Assembly: GCA_964035015.1 (NCBI GenBank) | Contig: OZ036003.1 | Span: 3,711,990-3,775,989 of the forward strand | Source: Corallium rubrum | Lineage: Eukaryota > Cnidaria > Anthozoa > Scleralcyonacea > Coralliidae | DNA length: 64,000 bases | Direction of reading: 5' to 3' | In this document: piece after piece, positions 22,205 to 33,500 of the stretch | Position numbering within the stretch: the first letter of the stretch is position 1 | Layout of the letters: each line of letters begins with the position of its first letter | The notes under the pieces: generated by a model | What the model was told of the DNA's origin: nothing | The model's input: only the letters and a program-made list of their open reading frames with translations | The model's database searches: none | Translations under genes and position numbers: made by a program

Positions 22205-22280
22205 GTGAACTCCACGCGTGTCGAGATTAGCACCCTCACCCGGGCTCCGGGCCTTCGGCCCTACGCCCGGGCTCGGGGAT
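22205..22280 (+). repeat. GC-rich hairpin repeat, copy 1
   Basis: CACCCTCACCCGGGCTCCGG, then GGCCTTCGGCCC and CCCGGGCTCGGGG, next to CACGCGTG. The same sequence appears in reverse orientation at 47706-47790. It is a dispersed repeat with a strong GGGCC-TTC-GGCCC stem in AT-rich surroundings. Confidence 0.75.
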
Positions 22281-22290
22281 TATTTTTGAA

Positions 22291-23265
22291 CATATTTCTT
22301 TTAAATGAATGACTAAAAAGTATTAATTAAGAGTATACTGATGTTTTAAAGAGCGATGATTAGGTCTAATAATGCCTCATGAATAATGGATGTGGGACAA
22401 TAAAATAATATTAAAAGTAAAGAGACATTCGATATAGAGCGTTTTCACTCATACGAAATATTTGAGTAAGAAAGAGCTAATTCCCATACCGTACACCAAT
22501 ATGGCCGCCGTGACATAAGATGAAAACGCTCTATTAATTTTCCCTCTTAACGGCCAGGTGTTAGTTCGCCAGGAGATAACTGAAATGATCGTTTACGACC
22601 GTTTGTTTTGCCTGTTTTCGTATCTCCTTGAACTTTTTCGTGCCTACCGGTAGTATTATTTCCAGGTAAACCATCTTTAATATCGTGATAAAGTGTAGTC
22701 CTATTGATTACCTTCCTGGCACTTGTACGCTTAACCCCGACAATGGTTAATCCAATACTTTCAAGCAAATCCGCTAGAACAATTGCACTACAATTGCTCG
22801 AGACTTTCTGTAAGTTCTTTGTTTTGTTGTTACCTTAAACAACGGAACTGTCCCAAAACAAGAGCCGTACTTCACTTTTAGGTTCTCTTTACAGAGACAA
22901 CATATTTTGACGCCATATTAACATTTTCCTCACGAAATGTACGCGGTAATTGCTTACTTCCGGCGTATTTTGATTGGCTCAATTTAAAGAGGGTGTGTCA
23001 AGGCATTTGTATCAGGCGTTTCTTTTCCTCCTCCCTGCCTCTCCCCTCCCCGGAAAAGAACCGCACGATCACAGGTTAGTGTACTTACAGATAAAACTGG
23101 CTGTTAATTCTAAACTACAGCAGCGAAAATACTGAACTGAGTGAAAACTAACAATCAACAAATAACACATATTTCAAAATAGAAAAATTACCAATTTAAC
23201 AGACCACAGATTTCCTGAAGGACCAAATCTAATAAACAAATAAATTATAATCCATAATTACCAAT
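22291..23265. other. No gene recognised
   Basis: Holds a 73-codon minus-strand open frame at 22547-22768 (GLTIVGVKRTSARKVINRTT) of unknown nature, and a pyrimidine-rich stretch near 23030-23055. No domain or repeat assignment. Confidence 0.4.
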
Positions 23266-23271
23266 TAATTA

Positions 23272-23317
<46 letters not shown>

Positions 23318-23337
23318 TATACATATATATACAATAC

Positions 23338-23378
<41 letters not shown>

Positions 23379-23392
23379 CATATACATGTGAT
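23272..23392. repeat. (TA)n / ATATATAC microsatellite
   Basis: Uninterrupted TA run, then ATATATAC-type periodic sequence for ~120 bp. Open frames called across it are artefacts. Confidence 0.97.
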
Positions 23393-23574
23393 TTGTGATT
23401 TGAGCTACTGGTAAAGTGCGGAAGTGCTTGGGTATGGGTACCGTGATTGAAGTGTTATTGCGACAATCGCATCGAAGCCTGTACATGTGTTGAACTGAGG
23501 CTGAATGTGGCGCATATACTTCATACTGGTGAACATATTTACGATGACAGTTGTCAGCCACATCACTGTTATTT

Positions 23575-23752
23575 AGGGCTAGTTTCCACGCAGCAAAATC
23601 TTCCCCAGGATAGGAACGGAAAGCAAAGTTTCCTTTGTCTTATCATGCATTAGTTCTGATCGAGAGCTCACAATAAAAAAATAAGTTTCCTTGTCCGTTC
23701 CTGTCCTGAGGAAAATTTTCCTCAATCAGCGTGCGTAAGACGCAACCTATTT
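23575..23752. mobile_element. Small inverted-repeat MITE
   Basis: TTCCCCAGGATAGGAACGG near 23607-23625 pairs with the reverse complement of CCGTTCCTGTCCTGAGGAA near 23696-23715. The similarity extends outwards to …CACGCAGCAAAATC and its partner GATTTTCC…GCGTGCG. It is ~175 bp and non-coding. Confidence 0.65.
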
Positions 23753-24790
23753 TATAAATAGTCATAGTACGATGTTAACTGTTTTGTGTTCAATAGTTAC
23801 GGTGCTTAGATGAATAGCATAAATATGGGTATAATAAGATGAAGAGATTTTCCTGCAAACTTGAAAAACTAGTAAAAGGCTCTGGCCATTCTAGATTTCA
23901 TCGAATTCCAAATAAGCGTTGAATGAGTTAAATCATGCTAAAGATTTTTGAATAAAATAACATGGGGCTGGTATACGGTAAAACAGGAAACGAAAACATA
24001 CAAAAATCGCTTCAAATCACACCAAGAAACCCACAAAGATAGAAGGAAACATATGAAATCAAGGCAATGTTATTTCATTGAAAAAATGCGACTGGGCCGC
24101 TTGTTCAAAAGTAACTATCTTTAGTCGTTTGTTGTGAGAAACCTGTAATAAGGTACAATTTTCGTGAGCTCCGGAAACTGAACTTTCTGGCTTAAGAAAA
24201 GTAACAACTTTGTGTACACTAATTCCGACAAAAACGTGACTAAAAAATTGAATTATGAGAAGATCTGACTTGCGCTGCTTGTCTTTGTAATTTGCTGAAA
24301 GCTCTAACAGGCGAAACGTTTCACTAATTTTGAAGCCACCTTACTCCTTAGGCCTATTGAAGGATTGTTTAATAATGACATAGTGATATGACTGATCTCA
24401 CAAAATTATAAAACAAACAAACACGAAAACTATTTACATGACGGGTCAAGGAATTATCATTTCTATTGAATTATATGCAATGTTTAGTTTTTGTTTGAAA
24501 TTTTGCAAAGTTTGTTCAAAAGTTTGCAACGTTTCAAAAGTATTGCCGTGTTTTTCGACTATTTTTAGAGTAACAGCAATTCAAATGCTCCACTCTGTTT
24601 CACTGTTGTATGATTTTCATAAATGAAAAGAAATTGAAAATACCCTTTCAATGTATGTCAGAAAATACTTTTACCGCATTTACCGCATAACACTACGACT
24701 TGCAAGCTACTGTTAGAGAGGATAGACCTGCCAATTGTGTAAGTATTTTAACAGATGTGTTTTCGTCAATGCAAACTTGCGCATTTAGCT
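23753..24790. other. No gene seen
   Basis: AT-rich sequence with stops in all frames beyond a 62-codon frame at 24438. Nothing recognised. Confidence 0.5.
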
Positions 24791-24794
24791 AGAA

Positions 24795-25110
24795 ATTTTG
24801 ATACTTAATGCCTATGCAACGAAAAATTTGAGTGAATTCTTCAAATGATGAGCTCTTTCATGTAATATATCTCAAAATCATTAATAATTCAGGATAATTA
24901 GCTCACTACAATAGTTCATTCAATCACCTGATTGAAGTAGGTTACTCCAGTAAAACACGCTAACATCGTATACCACTAAGATATTAGATGAAACCAGTGT
25001 TTTCCTTTGTGTTTTCCTCATGAATTATTAATGATTTGAGATATCTCAAGACTTTTAATAAAAGAGGATTAGGAAGTGACGTTTTAGTTGCATAAACACT
25101 TTAAGCATGC
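24795..25110. repeat. Inverted-repeat element, ~100-bp arms
   Basis: ATATCTCAAAATCATTAATAATTCA (24871-24895, one interruption) pairs with GAATTATTAATGATTTGAGATATC (25021-25044). Outer parts CTATGCAACGAAAA and its partner near 25088-25104 extend the arms. The interior holds no ORF. Probably a MITE; ends not fixed. Confidence 0.6.
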
Positions 25111-25346
25111 TAGTTTTTGAACTTGTCACATCTTACACATCTTAATTGATAAATTCCTAACAGTCTTTTAGAACGCTCCATGACCGGTCTCTCATCAGCT
25201 CCTTGTTGTCTGATAAAAACGTTAGGCATTCGGCTTTTTTCAGAAGCTGATCTGTATTTATTTCTCCAAATGCTTCAAGAACGGCTTTTTTTCCTTCTGT
25301 TGTCCAACATTTGACTAACTTTCTCTTCCGTGCCTTTCTAGAACCT

Positions 25347-25350
25347 TAAC

Positions 25351-25441
<91 letters not shown>

Positions 25442-25575
25442 GTAATTATAATATTAGTAATAATAATAATAATTTTTTAATAATAATAATAATAATAATA
25501 ATAATAGTAATAATAATAATAATAGTAATAATAATAGTAATAATAATAGTAATAATAATAATAGTAATAATGGAA
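25347..25575. repeat. (AAT)n microsatellite, interrupted
   Basis: A long run of AAT/TAA units, with some AAC and AGT interruptions, broken near 25441-25470. It lies just downstream of the non-LTR fragment below. Confidence 0.97.
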
Positions 25576-25677
25576 ACTTTATTTATTTATGATTTACGTA
25601 TACTACAATGATAAACCTCTCTTTTACAGGTAGTTTACCAATGTCTACTTGAATTAGCACTACATGGTATAAAAATA

Positions 25678-26187
25678 TTAGTATGACATTAAAGTCGGGT
25701 TATCCCATTCTTTGTTACGTTTACAAAATATATAGTAAGAGGTCCTTATGCAAGTGTTCATAATTTTCTGAGTATAGTACTTTCTACATCGTTCGTCAAA
25801 TTTCAGGTCTTTCAGCATTTCAATAAAGTCTATAGATGACTGATTAAAAATTCCAAGCGAACTGATAGATAAATTTATAAATTTAACTTTTTCATAATTT
25901 TCGTGCTGTTCGTTAATAAGTTCTAGACATTTTTGTCTCTTACGGGTGGCATTAGTAAGAAGATTAGATTCAAATCCAACAGTCAGTTCGAGTATGCAGA
26001 TGTATTTGTTTTCGATTGTTATCAGAAGATCAGGGCGTAACTTATCTCCGGTGATAACAGATGGACTGATGAAGCCAGGTAGGTCAGCATAAAGGTTAAT
26101 ATAGTGTTGTACGGATTTAAGAGAGGTTGCAATGAAATTAAGAATGGAATCGTGTCGCCACGTAAAACGTCCTTCGTTTAGATATGT
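25678..26187 (-). pseudogene. Non-LTR retrotransposon C-terminus with PD-(D/E)XK endonuclease
   Basis: No long ATG-started frame exists, but the minus strand is open for ~169 codons from 26187 to the stop at 25678. It reads FTWRHDSILNFIATSLKS, LPGFISPSVITGDKLRPDLL, ICILELTVGFESNLLTNATR and ends …SYYIFCKRNKEWDNPTLMSY. RPD and ELT fit the PD-(D/E)XK restriction-like endonuclease of the R2/NeSL/CRE-type non-LTR group, which nicks target DNA to prime reverse transcription. The RT part is missing: a stop and an (AAT)n repeat lie upstream. Assignment rests on remembered family pattern. Confidence 0.7.
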
Positions 26188-26189
26188 CT

Positions 26190-26210
26190 AATAGTAATAA
26201 TAATAATAAC

Positions 26211-26250
<40 letters not shown>
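26190..26250. repeat. (AAT)n microsatellite
   Basis: About 60 bp of AAT units with one AAC unit, directly upstream of the endonuclease fragment on its coding strand. Confidence 0.95.
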
Positions 26251-26251
<1 letters not shown>

Positions 26252-26463
26252 AGTGATACGAGCACGGAAAAGAACCTGTAACAGAAAATGCGGAATTTAA
26301 ATTCTGTCAGACGTTATTGTTCAAACAAATCACGTGATTGAGGCGAGACGTCTGGATATAATTATCATTCATAAACAGAAGAAAATGTACCGAATTGTAG
26401 ATTTCAGTTCCCAATGATAGGAGGATGAACGAAAATAAAGTATAGAAAAGATTGAAAAGTATC

Positions 26464-26510
26464 ATGACCCAACGTTTCGACACTTCGATCTAGTGACTTC
26501 ATCAGGGGTG
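26464..26510 (-). ncRNA. Hammerhead-ribozyme-like motif
   Basis: Minus strand reads CTGATGAAGTCACTAGATCG, then AAGTGTCGAAACGTTGGGTC. This has the hammerhead core order CUGAUGA, helix II (GTCACT/AGTGTC, one mismatch), GAAAC. Such motifs are known from Penelope-like and related retroelements. Stems I and III were not resolved, so activity is uncertain. Confidence 0.4.
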
Positions 26511-26514
26511 ATCG

Positions 26515-26860
26515 TTGTGAAGACAGGTCTCATATTTATACTCATAGAACCATTGATTACGTTATCTATCTATCTTACTTTCATTAGAAAATTTATGTAC
26601 TTGTATTTAAATGACCTACTTCCGAGGACCTTTGACAATTTCAACGTACGAATTGATCAAGTACATAGTTATACTCGGAGTTCTAATCTTTATTATATGC
26701 GCCATTTTGTAGAACAAAACTTAGACAATTTTCTATTAGCTATCAAAGCCCTTTATTTTTCAATACGTTGAGGTCTGAAATTAAAAATACCGTAAATACG
26801 TATTCCTCTCAGTTTAAATCAAAAACTTTCTCTTTCCTTGTCTTTGAACTGTCCTCGTCT
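26515..26860 (+). pseudogene. Non-LTR retrotransposon C-terminal tail
   Basis: VHSYTRSSNLYYMRHFVEQN and, after a frame change near 26770, FFNTLRSEIKNTVNTYSSQF resemble the tail following RT in Jockey/CR1-type ORF2 proteins (IHSYNTR … P.FFN.L..EIK). No RT core is present upstream. Confidence 0.5.
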
Positions 26861-27160
26861 AATATAACTATATTTTCCCCATCTAATGAACTTTTCTACG
26901 CTGCTTATAATTTTGTAGACCATTAATTTAAGTATCTTTTCTCTCTTCACGCCGCTCCAATTTACTCGTTTACTTTATTAATTTTACGAGGCAGTCCTAA
27001 ATTTCGGTATAAGCGTTAGTGGACAGTCTCGCCGACATGATGGCCGACATTAAAATGAAATGAAAAGCTCTGAAACCTCGTCGCAATACTGAATGCTGTG
27101 GACACACGATTGTCCCATCTCAGATGACAAGTTGTCATATGTCTATAAAGATTTGTCCAC
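26861..27160. other. No gene seen
   Basis: AT-rich. Nothing recognised before the LTR of the second Gypsy element. Confidence 0.45.
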
Positions 27161-27164
27161 CTGC

Positions 27165-27480
27165 ATGATCATCTCCCGTATTATTGCCGCGTGTAGCGTG
27201 CGGAAGATTAAGACACAGACAGCTCACTTCAATATTCAGTCTGCTTTATTTTTGTACAAGTTCATTCTTATATATCATACAATGTGTCAGAGTTACGTGT
27301 TTGTCATTCCTATCGAAATTATCCCAGGAAGGAAAACAAGATTTATTATTTAACCTAATTTACTATATACCTAATCCTTTTAACTTAACCAGATGGTAAT
27401 ATCTAAATTAAGATAACATGGCAAGGTAAAAGCATGCAGAAATGAAGATAACAAGATGTTAAAGATACACGAACATCGCA
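27165..27480 (-). repeat. 3' LTR of the second Gypsy element
   Basis: Starts on the minus strand with TGCGATGTTCG right after the purine tract. It holds TATATAAG (~27270), an AATAAA signal near 27246, and ends at about 27165. The far end is approximate because no second copy is available. Confidence 0.55.
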
Positions 27481-27490
27481 CTCTTCCCTC
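27481..27490 (-). other. Polypurine tract
   Basis: GAGGGAAGAG on the minus strand, adjacent to the LTR start TG. It is the usual primer for plus-strand DNA synthesis. Confidence 0.65.
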
Positions 27491-27605
27491 AATTTTTGTT
27501 TTCGTCCCGAAAACTAAAATTAATACACATGCACATGTTAGATTTTAAGCTAAGTATCGTACCGAATAGCAATGCGGTGACTGTGCGCTAGAAGTGAGGT
27601 TACAA

Positions 27606-29040
27606 CTAAGGTACATAGCTGTAACGTACTGGCGGACGGATGCACTGACGTAAATGTGCTGGCCTAACCTCGGGGCCTACATCCAGTCCAGGGGGAGTAT
27701 CGTTTGGCTCAGGGGGCAAGTCGGGGACTACATTAAAATCGCAAGATTCTTGGCCAGGAAAAACAATGCTGCCTTTTCCAGTAGGCGTGAGATAAGGTTT
27801 AAGGTGATCGTGATGTACAACTAAGGTTCGACCTGCTTCTGATCTAATCCTGTAATTCACTCCTAATCGCGATAACACAGTGTAAGGACCTAGCCAGTTT
27901 GGACCAAACTTCCATTTCTTTGGTCGCTTCAACCATACTTTCTGACTAATTACATAAGGCTGCCAGTGTGCTGTCTGAGTAGTGTGACTATGGTTATTCT
28001 GTTTAGATCTAACCTCACTAAGATGATCCGAAGCTATTTCCTTGACATGCTGGAGGATTACGCGTGCTGTGCGTGTATATTTTGTGTGAGTTTGAGGGTT
28101 TGTGAGGGGTAGACCAAGCTCAAGCTCAAGGGGAAGGCGAGGCATCTTTCCAAAAACTATTTGATCGGGGCTGAGCCCAGTGGACTCCTGACGACTGGTA
28201 TTGTAAGCGTATACCACAGGGTCTAGCCACAAGTCCCAGTCGTCCCTGCGTTTCGATACAAAAGCCGCAAGCATGTCTTGTATCGTTCTGTTTTGGCGTT
28301 CAACTTGACCATCTCCTCTCGGATGGTACGCGGTGGTGCGTGTCTTTGCGATACCCATAGTATCACAAATCTCGTGCATTAAGTTGCTGTCGAAGTTGGC
28401 ACCTTGGTCTGAGTGTAGGACGACGGGAGGTCCAAAACGCGAAAAAACTTTGCTTACGAGTGTTTGTGCAATGGTAGACGCTTTCTGATCTTTGGTGGGA
28501 AATGCTTCGCACCACTTAGTAAAATGATCTGTCAAAACAAGAATGTGTTTGTTGCCACGAGAAGTTTCGGAGATGGGCCCCATGTAGTCAATAGCCCAAA
28601 ACGAAAATGGCTCACCTACTGCGATTGTTTGTGTTGGGGCCTTGACGAGGTTGGTTGGAGATTTTCGCTGTTGGCAGGTCGTGCAATGTTTAACATAATC
28701 AACTACCGAATGTCGAATACCTGGCCAGTAAAATCGTTGTCGAATTCGCTCCTCTGTCCGTCTAACACCTAGGTGGCCGCAAAAGGGGCTATCATGCATG
28801 CCCTGTAATATCGCGGGTACCAGAGAATTTGGTATTACTAACGCATAGTCGGGATGTGGCGAGTGCACTTGTCTCGACCGAACAAGCAAATCATTTCGCA
28901 AAAACAAGCGGTCGTAATTGTGCCAAAGGTTGTGCAAAGTTGGATTTAACTTCCAATCGTGAAAGTTTGGTTTAGGTTTGCCACTCGATTTGTAGTCGAT
29001 AAGTAAAGCGATATTCTTATCCTGTCGTTGGGCGTCTTTT
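27606..29040 (-). CDS. Gypsy integrase, long open frame (443 aa and more)
   Basis: Joins element cDNA to host DNA. Open from beyond 28937 to the stop at 27606. Domains in order: H-H-C-C zinc finger (HDSPFCGHLG … CTTCQQRK, residues ~50-95); DDE core with D in WAIDYMGPI, D in LHSDQGANFD and E in GDGQVERQNRT; a GPY/F module KFGPNWLGPYTVLSRLG (~345-365); then a Pro-rich tail ending RPPVRYSYVP. All catalytic residues are present and no stop interrupts it, although the element around it is truncated. Upstream the frame continues to ~29040 (NIALLIDYKSSGKPKPNFHD). Confidence 0.9.
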
Positions 29041-29495
29041 AATTAAGTGTCGGATTTATTGCGATTAAACTGGATTTGTGTGGAGTGTCATCAGGAAATA
29101 TCTTATTCATTGCTGTTTTTGTCTTACTGGCAACATGTGATTCTACGTTTGCGACGTTGCTATGGTGCGACATGCGTTGAAAAGAATGGCGTGACGGAAG
29201 TAGTTGAAATAATTGGATTAAAAAGAAGATGCATGCTAATACAGCGCGACTACATTCTTGCCAAACTTTCTGAGGGGCAACACGAAATTGTGGAATATAC
29301 TTCACCGCGCAAGAGATATCCTAAGTCTGCCAATCACTTCCAGGCTCAGGAACCAGTCGAGATAATGCATCAGCGTTCTGTTCTGATGGATTTTGCCTGC
29401 CCTATGTTGCACAGAAAATTGAAATTCCTGCAGGTCCATAATCCAACGTGCTATTCTCCCCTTAGGCTCAATACTCGACAGCCACTTAAGTGCTA
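29041..29495 (-). pseudogene. Gypsy RNase H C-terminal end and linker
   Basis: LALKWLSSIEPKGRIARW and QFSVQHRAGKIHQN are RNase H tail motifs. The following NADALSR motif lies in another frame (shift near 29380). The linker to integrase (29300-29041) is open in one frame but not conserved. The rest of RNase H lies beyond the inserted LINE. Confidence 0.8.
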
Positions 29496-32143
29496 AGCGA
29501 GGACTGTGCACTTATATAAACAATAACCTAAACTTTCTTGAATTAGCTCACCTCTCAGATCCACAATTTGAGACTCAATGGTTTTTACTTAAACCAAACA
29601 GATTACCTAGAGGAATCAACTCAATCATCATGGTAACAGTGTACCATCCTCCTCAAAACAAACATAACCTACTGCGAAACCATTTATTTCAATCCTTGGA
29701 TACTGTTTGAGCAGAATTCCCAAATGCAGGAATTATCGTTCTAGGTGACTTCAATCAATTCAAACCTGGCAGCTTATGTTCATCGTTTAAATTAAAAAAA
29801 CTAGTCAACAAACCAACACGAGGAGTAAATATCCTCGATCAAGCTTACTCTACCTTATTGCAGTATTATAATGAAGCACTAATCCTTCCCCCTATTGGTA
29901 TGTCAGACCATCTCAGTGTTCTTCTCAACCCAAAGAAACTCTCTTCATTACCTCAACCAACTAAACGCATCCTAAGAAGAGATTCTAGACCTTCCAATAA
30001 ACACAAACTATTCACAAAATTGTCGCAAACCAACTGGACGCCTCTCTATTACACCACATCATGTAATGATAAAGTTTCTTTTTTTACTGAAATTATATCT
30101 CAAGCGATGGATTCTACTCTTCCCATGCGCAATAACAAGATCCATCCATCCGATAAACCTTGGATTAACCCTGAAATAAAAGACTACATTAGTAAACGAC
30201 AGCGTGCATGGCTAATTGGCCATACTCAAATGTATACTTTCTATCGCAACAAAGTCAACAAATTGTGTAAAAATGCACGTCGCACTTATTTTACTAAAAG
30301 AATTTTAAATACTCAAGATACTAACCCGAAGAAATGGTGGTCAAATATCAAACAACTAGCAGGTTTTTCTAAATCTCCTGGCGTGTCCAGCCTTTTTCAT
30401 AATGGAGTTTTCAAGCGAGGTGTTGAATTGGCTGATACGATTGCTGAATCTTTCTGTAAAGTTACGAAAGATATCCCACCACTTAAATTTACCAGATTAC
30501 CAGTCCTTACAATTCCGGATGAATTTATCATCACGTCACAACAACTCGAATATGAACTGTCCCAAATAAATACTCAGAAATCCTACGGACCAGATGAGAT
30601 ACCTAATTGACTCCTTAAAACTTGCGCGCCCCTCATCAGTGAACCCATTTCCTCCATATTCAACTCTTCAATCGCCCAAGGCTTTCTTCCAAATGATTGG
30701 AAAAGTGCTGATGTTTTAGCAATACCTAAAATTCCCAAACCAAAATCTGTCGACGAAGATTTAAGACCTATATCACTTACTTCTGTCCTAAGTAAAATAT
30801 TGGAACGCTTTGTTTTCCGTTGGCTGAGTCAGTATGTTTGGCCGCATATAGACCACTATCAGTATGGAAATATCAAGAATAGTTCAACAAAACATGCACT
30901 AATTCACCTCATCCATCATTGGCTAGCTGCATTAGAAACACCTGGCAACACCATAAGATCCTGTATGATCGACTTTTCCAAAGCTTTCGATCGAGTTGAT
31001 CATAATATTCTCCTGGCAAAACTATTGAATTTTAATGTTCCCAATATTCTAATGAATTGGTGCGCAAATTTTCTAGAACACCGTCATTTCCGAGTAAAGA
31101 TGGGTAAATTAAAATATGATTGGAAAGAAATCAACGCCGGTGTTCCACAAGGAACTATACTTGCTCCTTTCTTCTTCCTTATAATGATAAATGACCTTAC
31201 AACTACCCTACCATTATATAAGTATGTCGACGATTGTACTGCACATGAAATTATTTCCAGGTCGACTAATAATGCTACGCTACAAACGGACCTCAATAAC
31301 GTCAATACCTGGACAGAAACTAATAACATGCGTCTTAACGTTAAGAAGATGAAAGAATTTCGTGTATCCTTTCTAAAGACCCCGGTAATACCTGACCAAC
31401 TCACTATCAATAACATCCCACTTGATATAGTAAAATCATTTAAGCTTTTGGGAATAACTATCACAAGCGACCTAACATGGAATATTCATGTTGATAACAT
31501 ATGTGCCAAAGCAAGTAAAAGATTATATGCTCTTCGAATTTTGAAGCGAAATGGTGTCCCGGTTGCAAATCTATTAACCATTTTCTGCACTTTTATCCGA
31601 CCTGTCTTGGAATATGCATGCCAGGTTTGGCATACTTCACTTCCCTCAACTTTATCCGATCAAATTGAACACGTTCAAAAAAGAGCGCTAAAGATTGTGT
31701 ATCCTTATCTCTCATACACTGCTTCTCTTGGTCAATCGCGATTAATTACACTCCAAGAACGAAGAGAGAACCAATGCTTATCCTTGTATAAATCTGTTTT
31801 AAACCACGATAACAAATTACACGAACTACTCCCTGATCCTGTTAACAATAAAGACCATCTTAGGAATCCACGAAAGTATCCACTTTTCAAATGTAGGACA
31901 GAACGTTTTAAAAACAGCTTTATTCCATATTGTGTCAACAAATGGGATACAATAAAGTCGACCCACTCTAACTAATGTGCTTAATCTAGCCATAAACTAA
32001 TATACCAATAGCTACAAGTATTATTAAATTTTATAACTTCTTAGCTTGTAAATAGTATAATTATTTTAACCAATTTGTAATCTCAAGTTTTTCAGGTTGC
32101 TGGTTATCCCATGTAATCTGCCATTTGAAAATATTATTAAATC
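29496..32143 (+). mobile_element. Non-LTR retrotransposon (Jockey/CR1/L2-type LINE), 5'-truncated
   Basis: Inserted antisense into the second Gypsy element's RNase H. It starts inside the endonuclease domain (GLCTYINNN) and ends near 32143 after a ~170-bp AT-rich 3' UTR with no long poly(A). The Gypsy frame resumes on both sides. Confidence 0.9.
29499..31975 (+). pseudogene. LINE ORF2: APE endonuclease plus reverse transcriptase
   Basis: One reading frame over ~825 codons, broken only by two TGA codons: 29708-29710 (in endonuclease) and 30608-30610 (IPN-stop-LLKT, probably once Trp). The endonuclease shows IIVLGDFNQF and the SDH motif in GMSDHLSVLL. RT shows LRPISLTSVLSKILERF, CMIDFSKAFDRVDHNIL, NAGVPQGTILAPFFF and the catalytic YVDD box. 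The tail contains RPVLEYACQVWHTSLP and QKRALKIVYP. The near-intact frame suggests a fairly recent insertion. Jockey/CR1/L2 placement is by pattern. Confidence 0.92.
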
Positions 32144-32395
32144 ATCGAATAAAATGATACCCTAACAAATATAAACGGAAATGCTCCGTTCCGTAGTGAA
32201 TTGCTAAGGCTTCTTTCTCCGTTGTGGCATATTTGCGTTCTCGGTCTGATAGTGCTCTGGAAGCGTAAACAAGGACTCTTTCGACACCGTGGTCGTCTTC
32301 CTGAGACAGAACAGCTCTGAGACCGACATCAGAGGTGTCCGTGTACAGCGTATACATGCAATCAAATTTAGGATAAGCAAGAATGGGCGCAGTAG
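32144..32395 (-). pseudogene. Gypsy RNase H N-terminal half
   Basis: TAPILAYPKFDCMYTLYTDT, VLVYASRALSDRERKYATTE and EALAIHYGTEHFRLYLLGYH are classic Gypsy RNase H motifs. Active-site D is in YTDTSD. The piece starts abruptly near 32395, where unrelated AT-rich sequence begins. Confidence 0.88.
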
Positions 32396-32396
32396 T

Positions 32397-33210
32397 ATTA
32401 ATAATATATAGATTTTTTTTATGTGTTGGAGCCTGGGTACGAGTGATTAACCAATCAGATTGCAGTATTTTTTGAACGAACCAATCAGCGACAAGCACGC
32501 ATAAATTATTGGGTCATTTTGGATGGGGGGTGCTAGAGAGTGGGTGTTGGCTCTCTTCATTAGCATGTATTCAGGGGGTGGGTTTTTTTATTTGTGGGGG
32601 GTTGGGGTTTCTGTGTGTTTTGGGGGGGTGTATGTATGTGTGTTTTTTGTTCTGCGTGCGAGTGTTGTAGTGTCTTGATATTTTTTGTTGAAAAATGCCA
32701 GAATATATGTGAGAAGAGTTTGCGAGTGCCATGCGGGATTGAGAAAGACGCCTGGTGCGCATGCATTGCTTTTGCTCTCTCTCTCTCTCGTTCGTTTCTC
32801 GGATGACAACCACCGCCATTCTCCTCTTCGTTGTTGTTGTCACCTGCAAGAAATTCAAAAGCGGAGTTATCGAGAAAGACACGCAACCAGGGTGGTAAGC
32901 GGGAGATTCTCGATTACTCTCCTAAAGATCTCTTACCCTTCTCACATGACCCGTGGATGCACGCCGTAGATTGGAACCTGCAAGAGAAACAAAAGATGAA
33001 TTCTCAAAAAAAAAGACGCTAACCAGGAATGGCTAGCGAAAAGATTTCAGAGAATTCTGCTAAAGTCACCCTCACCTTCCGGAAGTTACTTCGTCGATAG
33101 CCAAGGCGTAGTGAATTGTGAAATCTTATACGCGCGAGTTTTAATTTTTTTTTAGCACCCTTTCTCATGAGATTTTTTGGATTTTTGGATTTTTTTTTCA
33201 CCAGATGTAA
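32397..33210. repeat. Low-complexity region, no clear gene
   Basis: G/T-rich stretch with GGGGGG runs (32525-32660), CT-repeat (32773-32792), then A/T homopolymer runs. A 23-codon frame at 33029 (MASEKISENSAKVTL) precedes the repeat below. Overlapping open frames here are compositional. Confidence 0.6.
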
Positions 33211-33213
33211 AAA

Positions 33214-33268
33214 AAGGGAAAAAATCGTAGGAATTTACCGAAGTGTCAAACAGGAAATTCCGGTGTTG
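33214..33268 (+). repeat. ~55-bp repeat, copy A
   Basis: ATCGTAGGAATTTACCGAAG then TGTCAAACAGGAAATTCCGG and TGTTGAC. Direct repeat of copy B 157 bp on, inverted relative to copy C at 34741-34797. Confidence 0.85.
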
Positions 33269-33370
33269 ACATTCGATTTTTTGATTTTTTTTCACCGAGT
33301 GTAAAAAAAAAATTTCTCGATTTTTATTTTTTTTCTAATAGCATATTTGTAGAGAAAAAAAAAATCGGGG

Positions 33371-33434
33371 AAAAAATCGTAGGAATTTACCGATGTGTCA
33401 AACAGGAAGTTCCGGTGTTGACTTAGAATATAAA
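33371..33434 (+). repeat. ~60-bp repeat, copy B (upstream of a small ORF)
   Basis: ATCGTAGGAATTTACCGATG, TGTCAAACAGGAAGTTCCGG, TGTTGACTTAGAATA. It ends ~65 bp before the ATG at 33501. Copy C lies a similar distance before the minus-strand ORF at 34660. It could be either a shared promoter or a terminal inverted repeat of a 1.4-kb element. Confidence 0.85.
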
Positions 33435-33500
33435 AAAAACACATTATCTCATGGGAAAAAAACACCGATTAAGCACCGCGTTTTTTTCTTTCATGGGAAA

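Larger units (their letters stand above)
27165..32396 (-). mobile_element. Second Ty3/Gypsy element, 3' portion, split by a LINE
   Basis: Minus-strand order: RNase H N-terminal half (32395-32144), [LINE 29496-32143], RNase H C-terminal end (29495-29302), linker, a long integrase (to 27606), purine tract, 3' LTR. RT, protease and gag are absent: similarity ends abruptly at ~32396. The integrase is unlike that of the first Gypsy element (GDGQVERQN vs GNGQVERFN, different tail), so it belongs to a different Gypsy family. Confidence 0.88.

Noticed and set aside
23265..23561. Minus-strand 98-aa open frame with Tyr/Ile/Met repeats
   Set aside because: Mostly a translation of the (TA)n/ATATATAC microsatellite.
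32560..32969. Several overlapping 70-110-aa frames on both strands
   Set aside because: Low-complexity G/T, CT and A-rich sequence gives long frames by composition; no domain or splice support.
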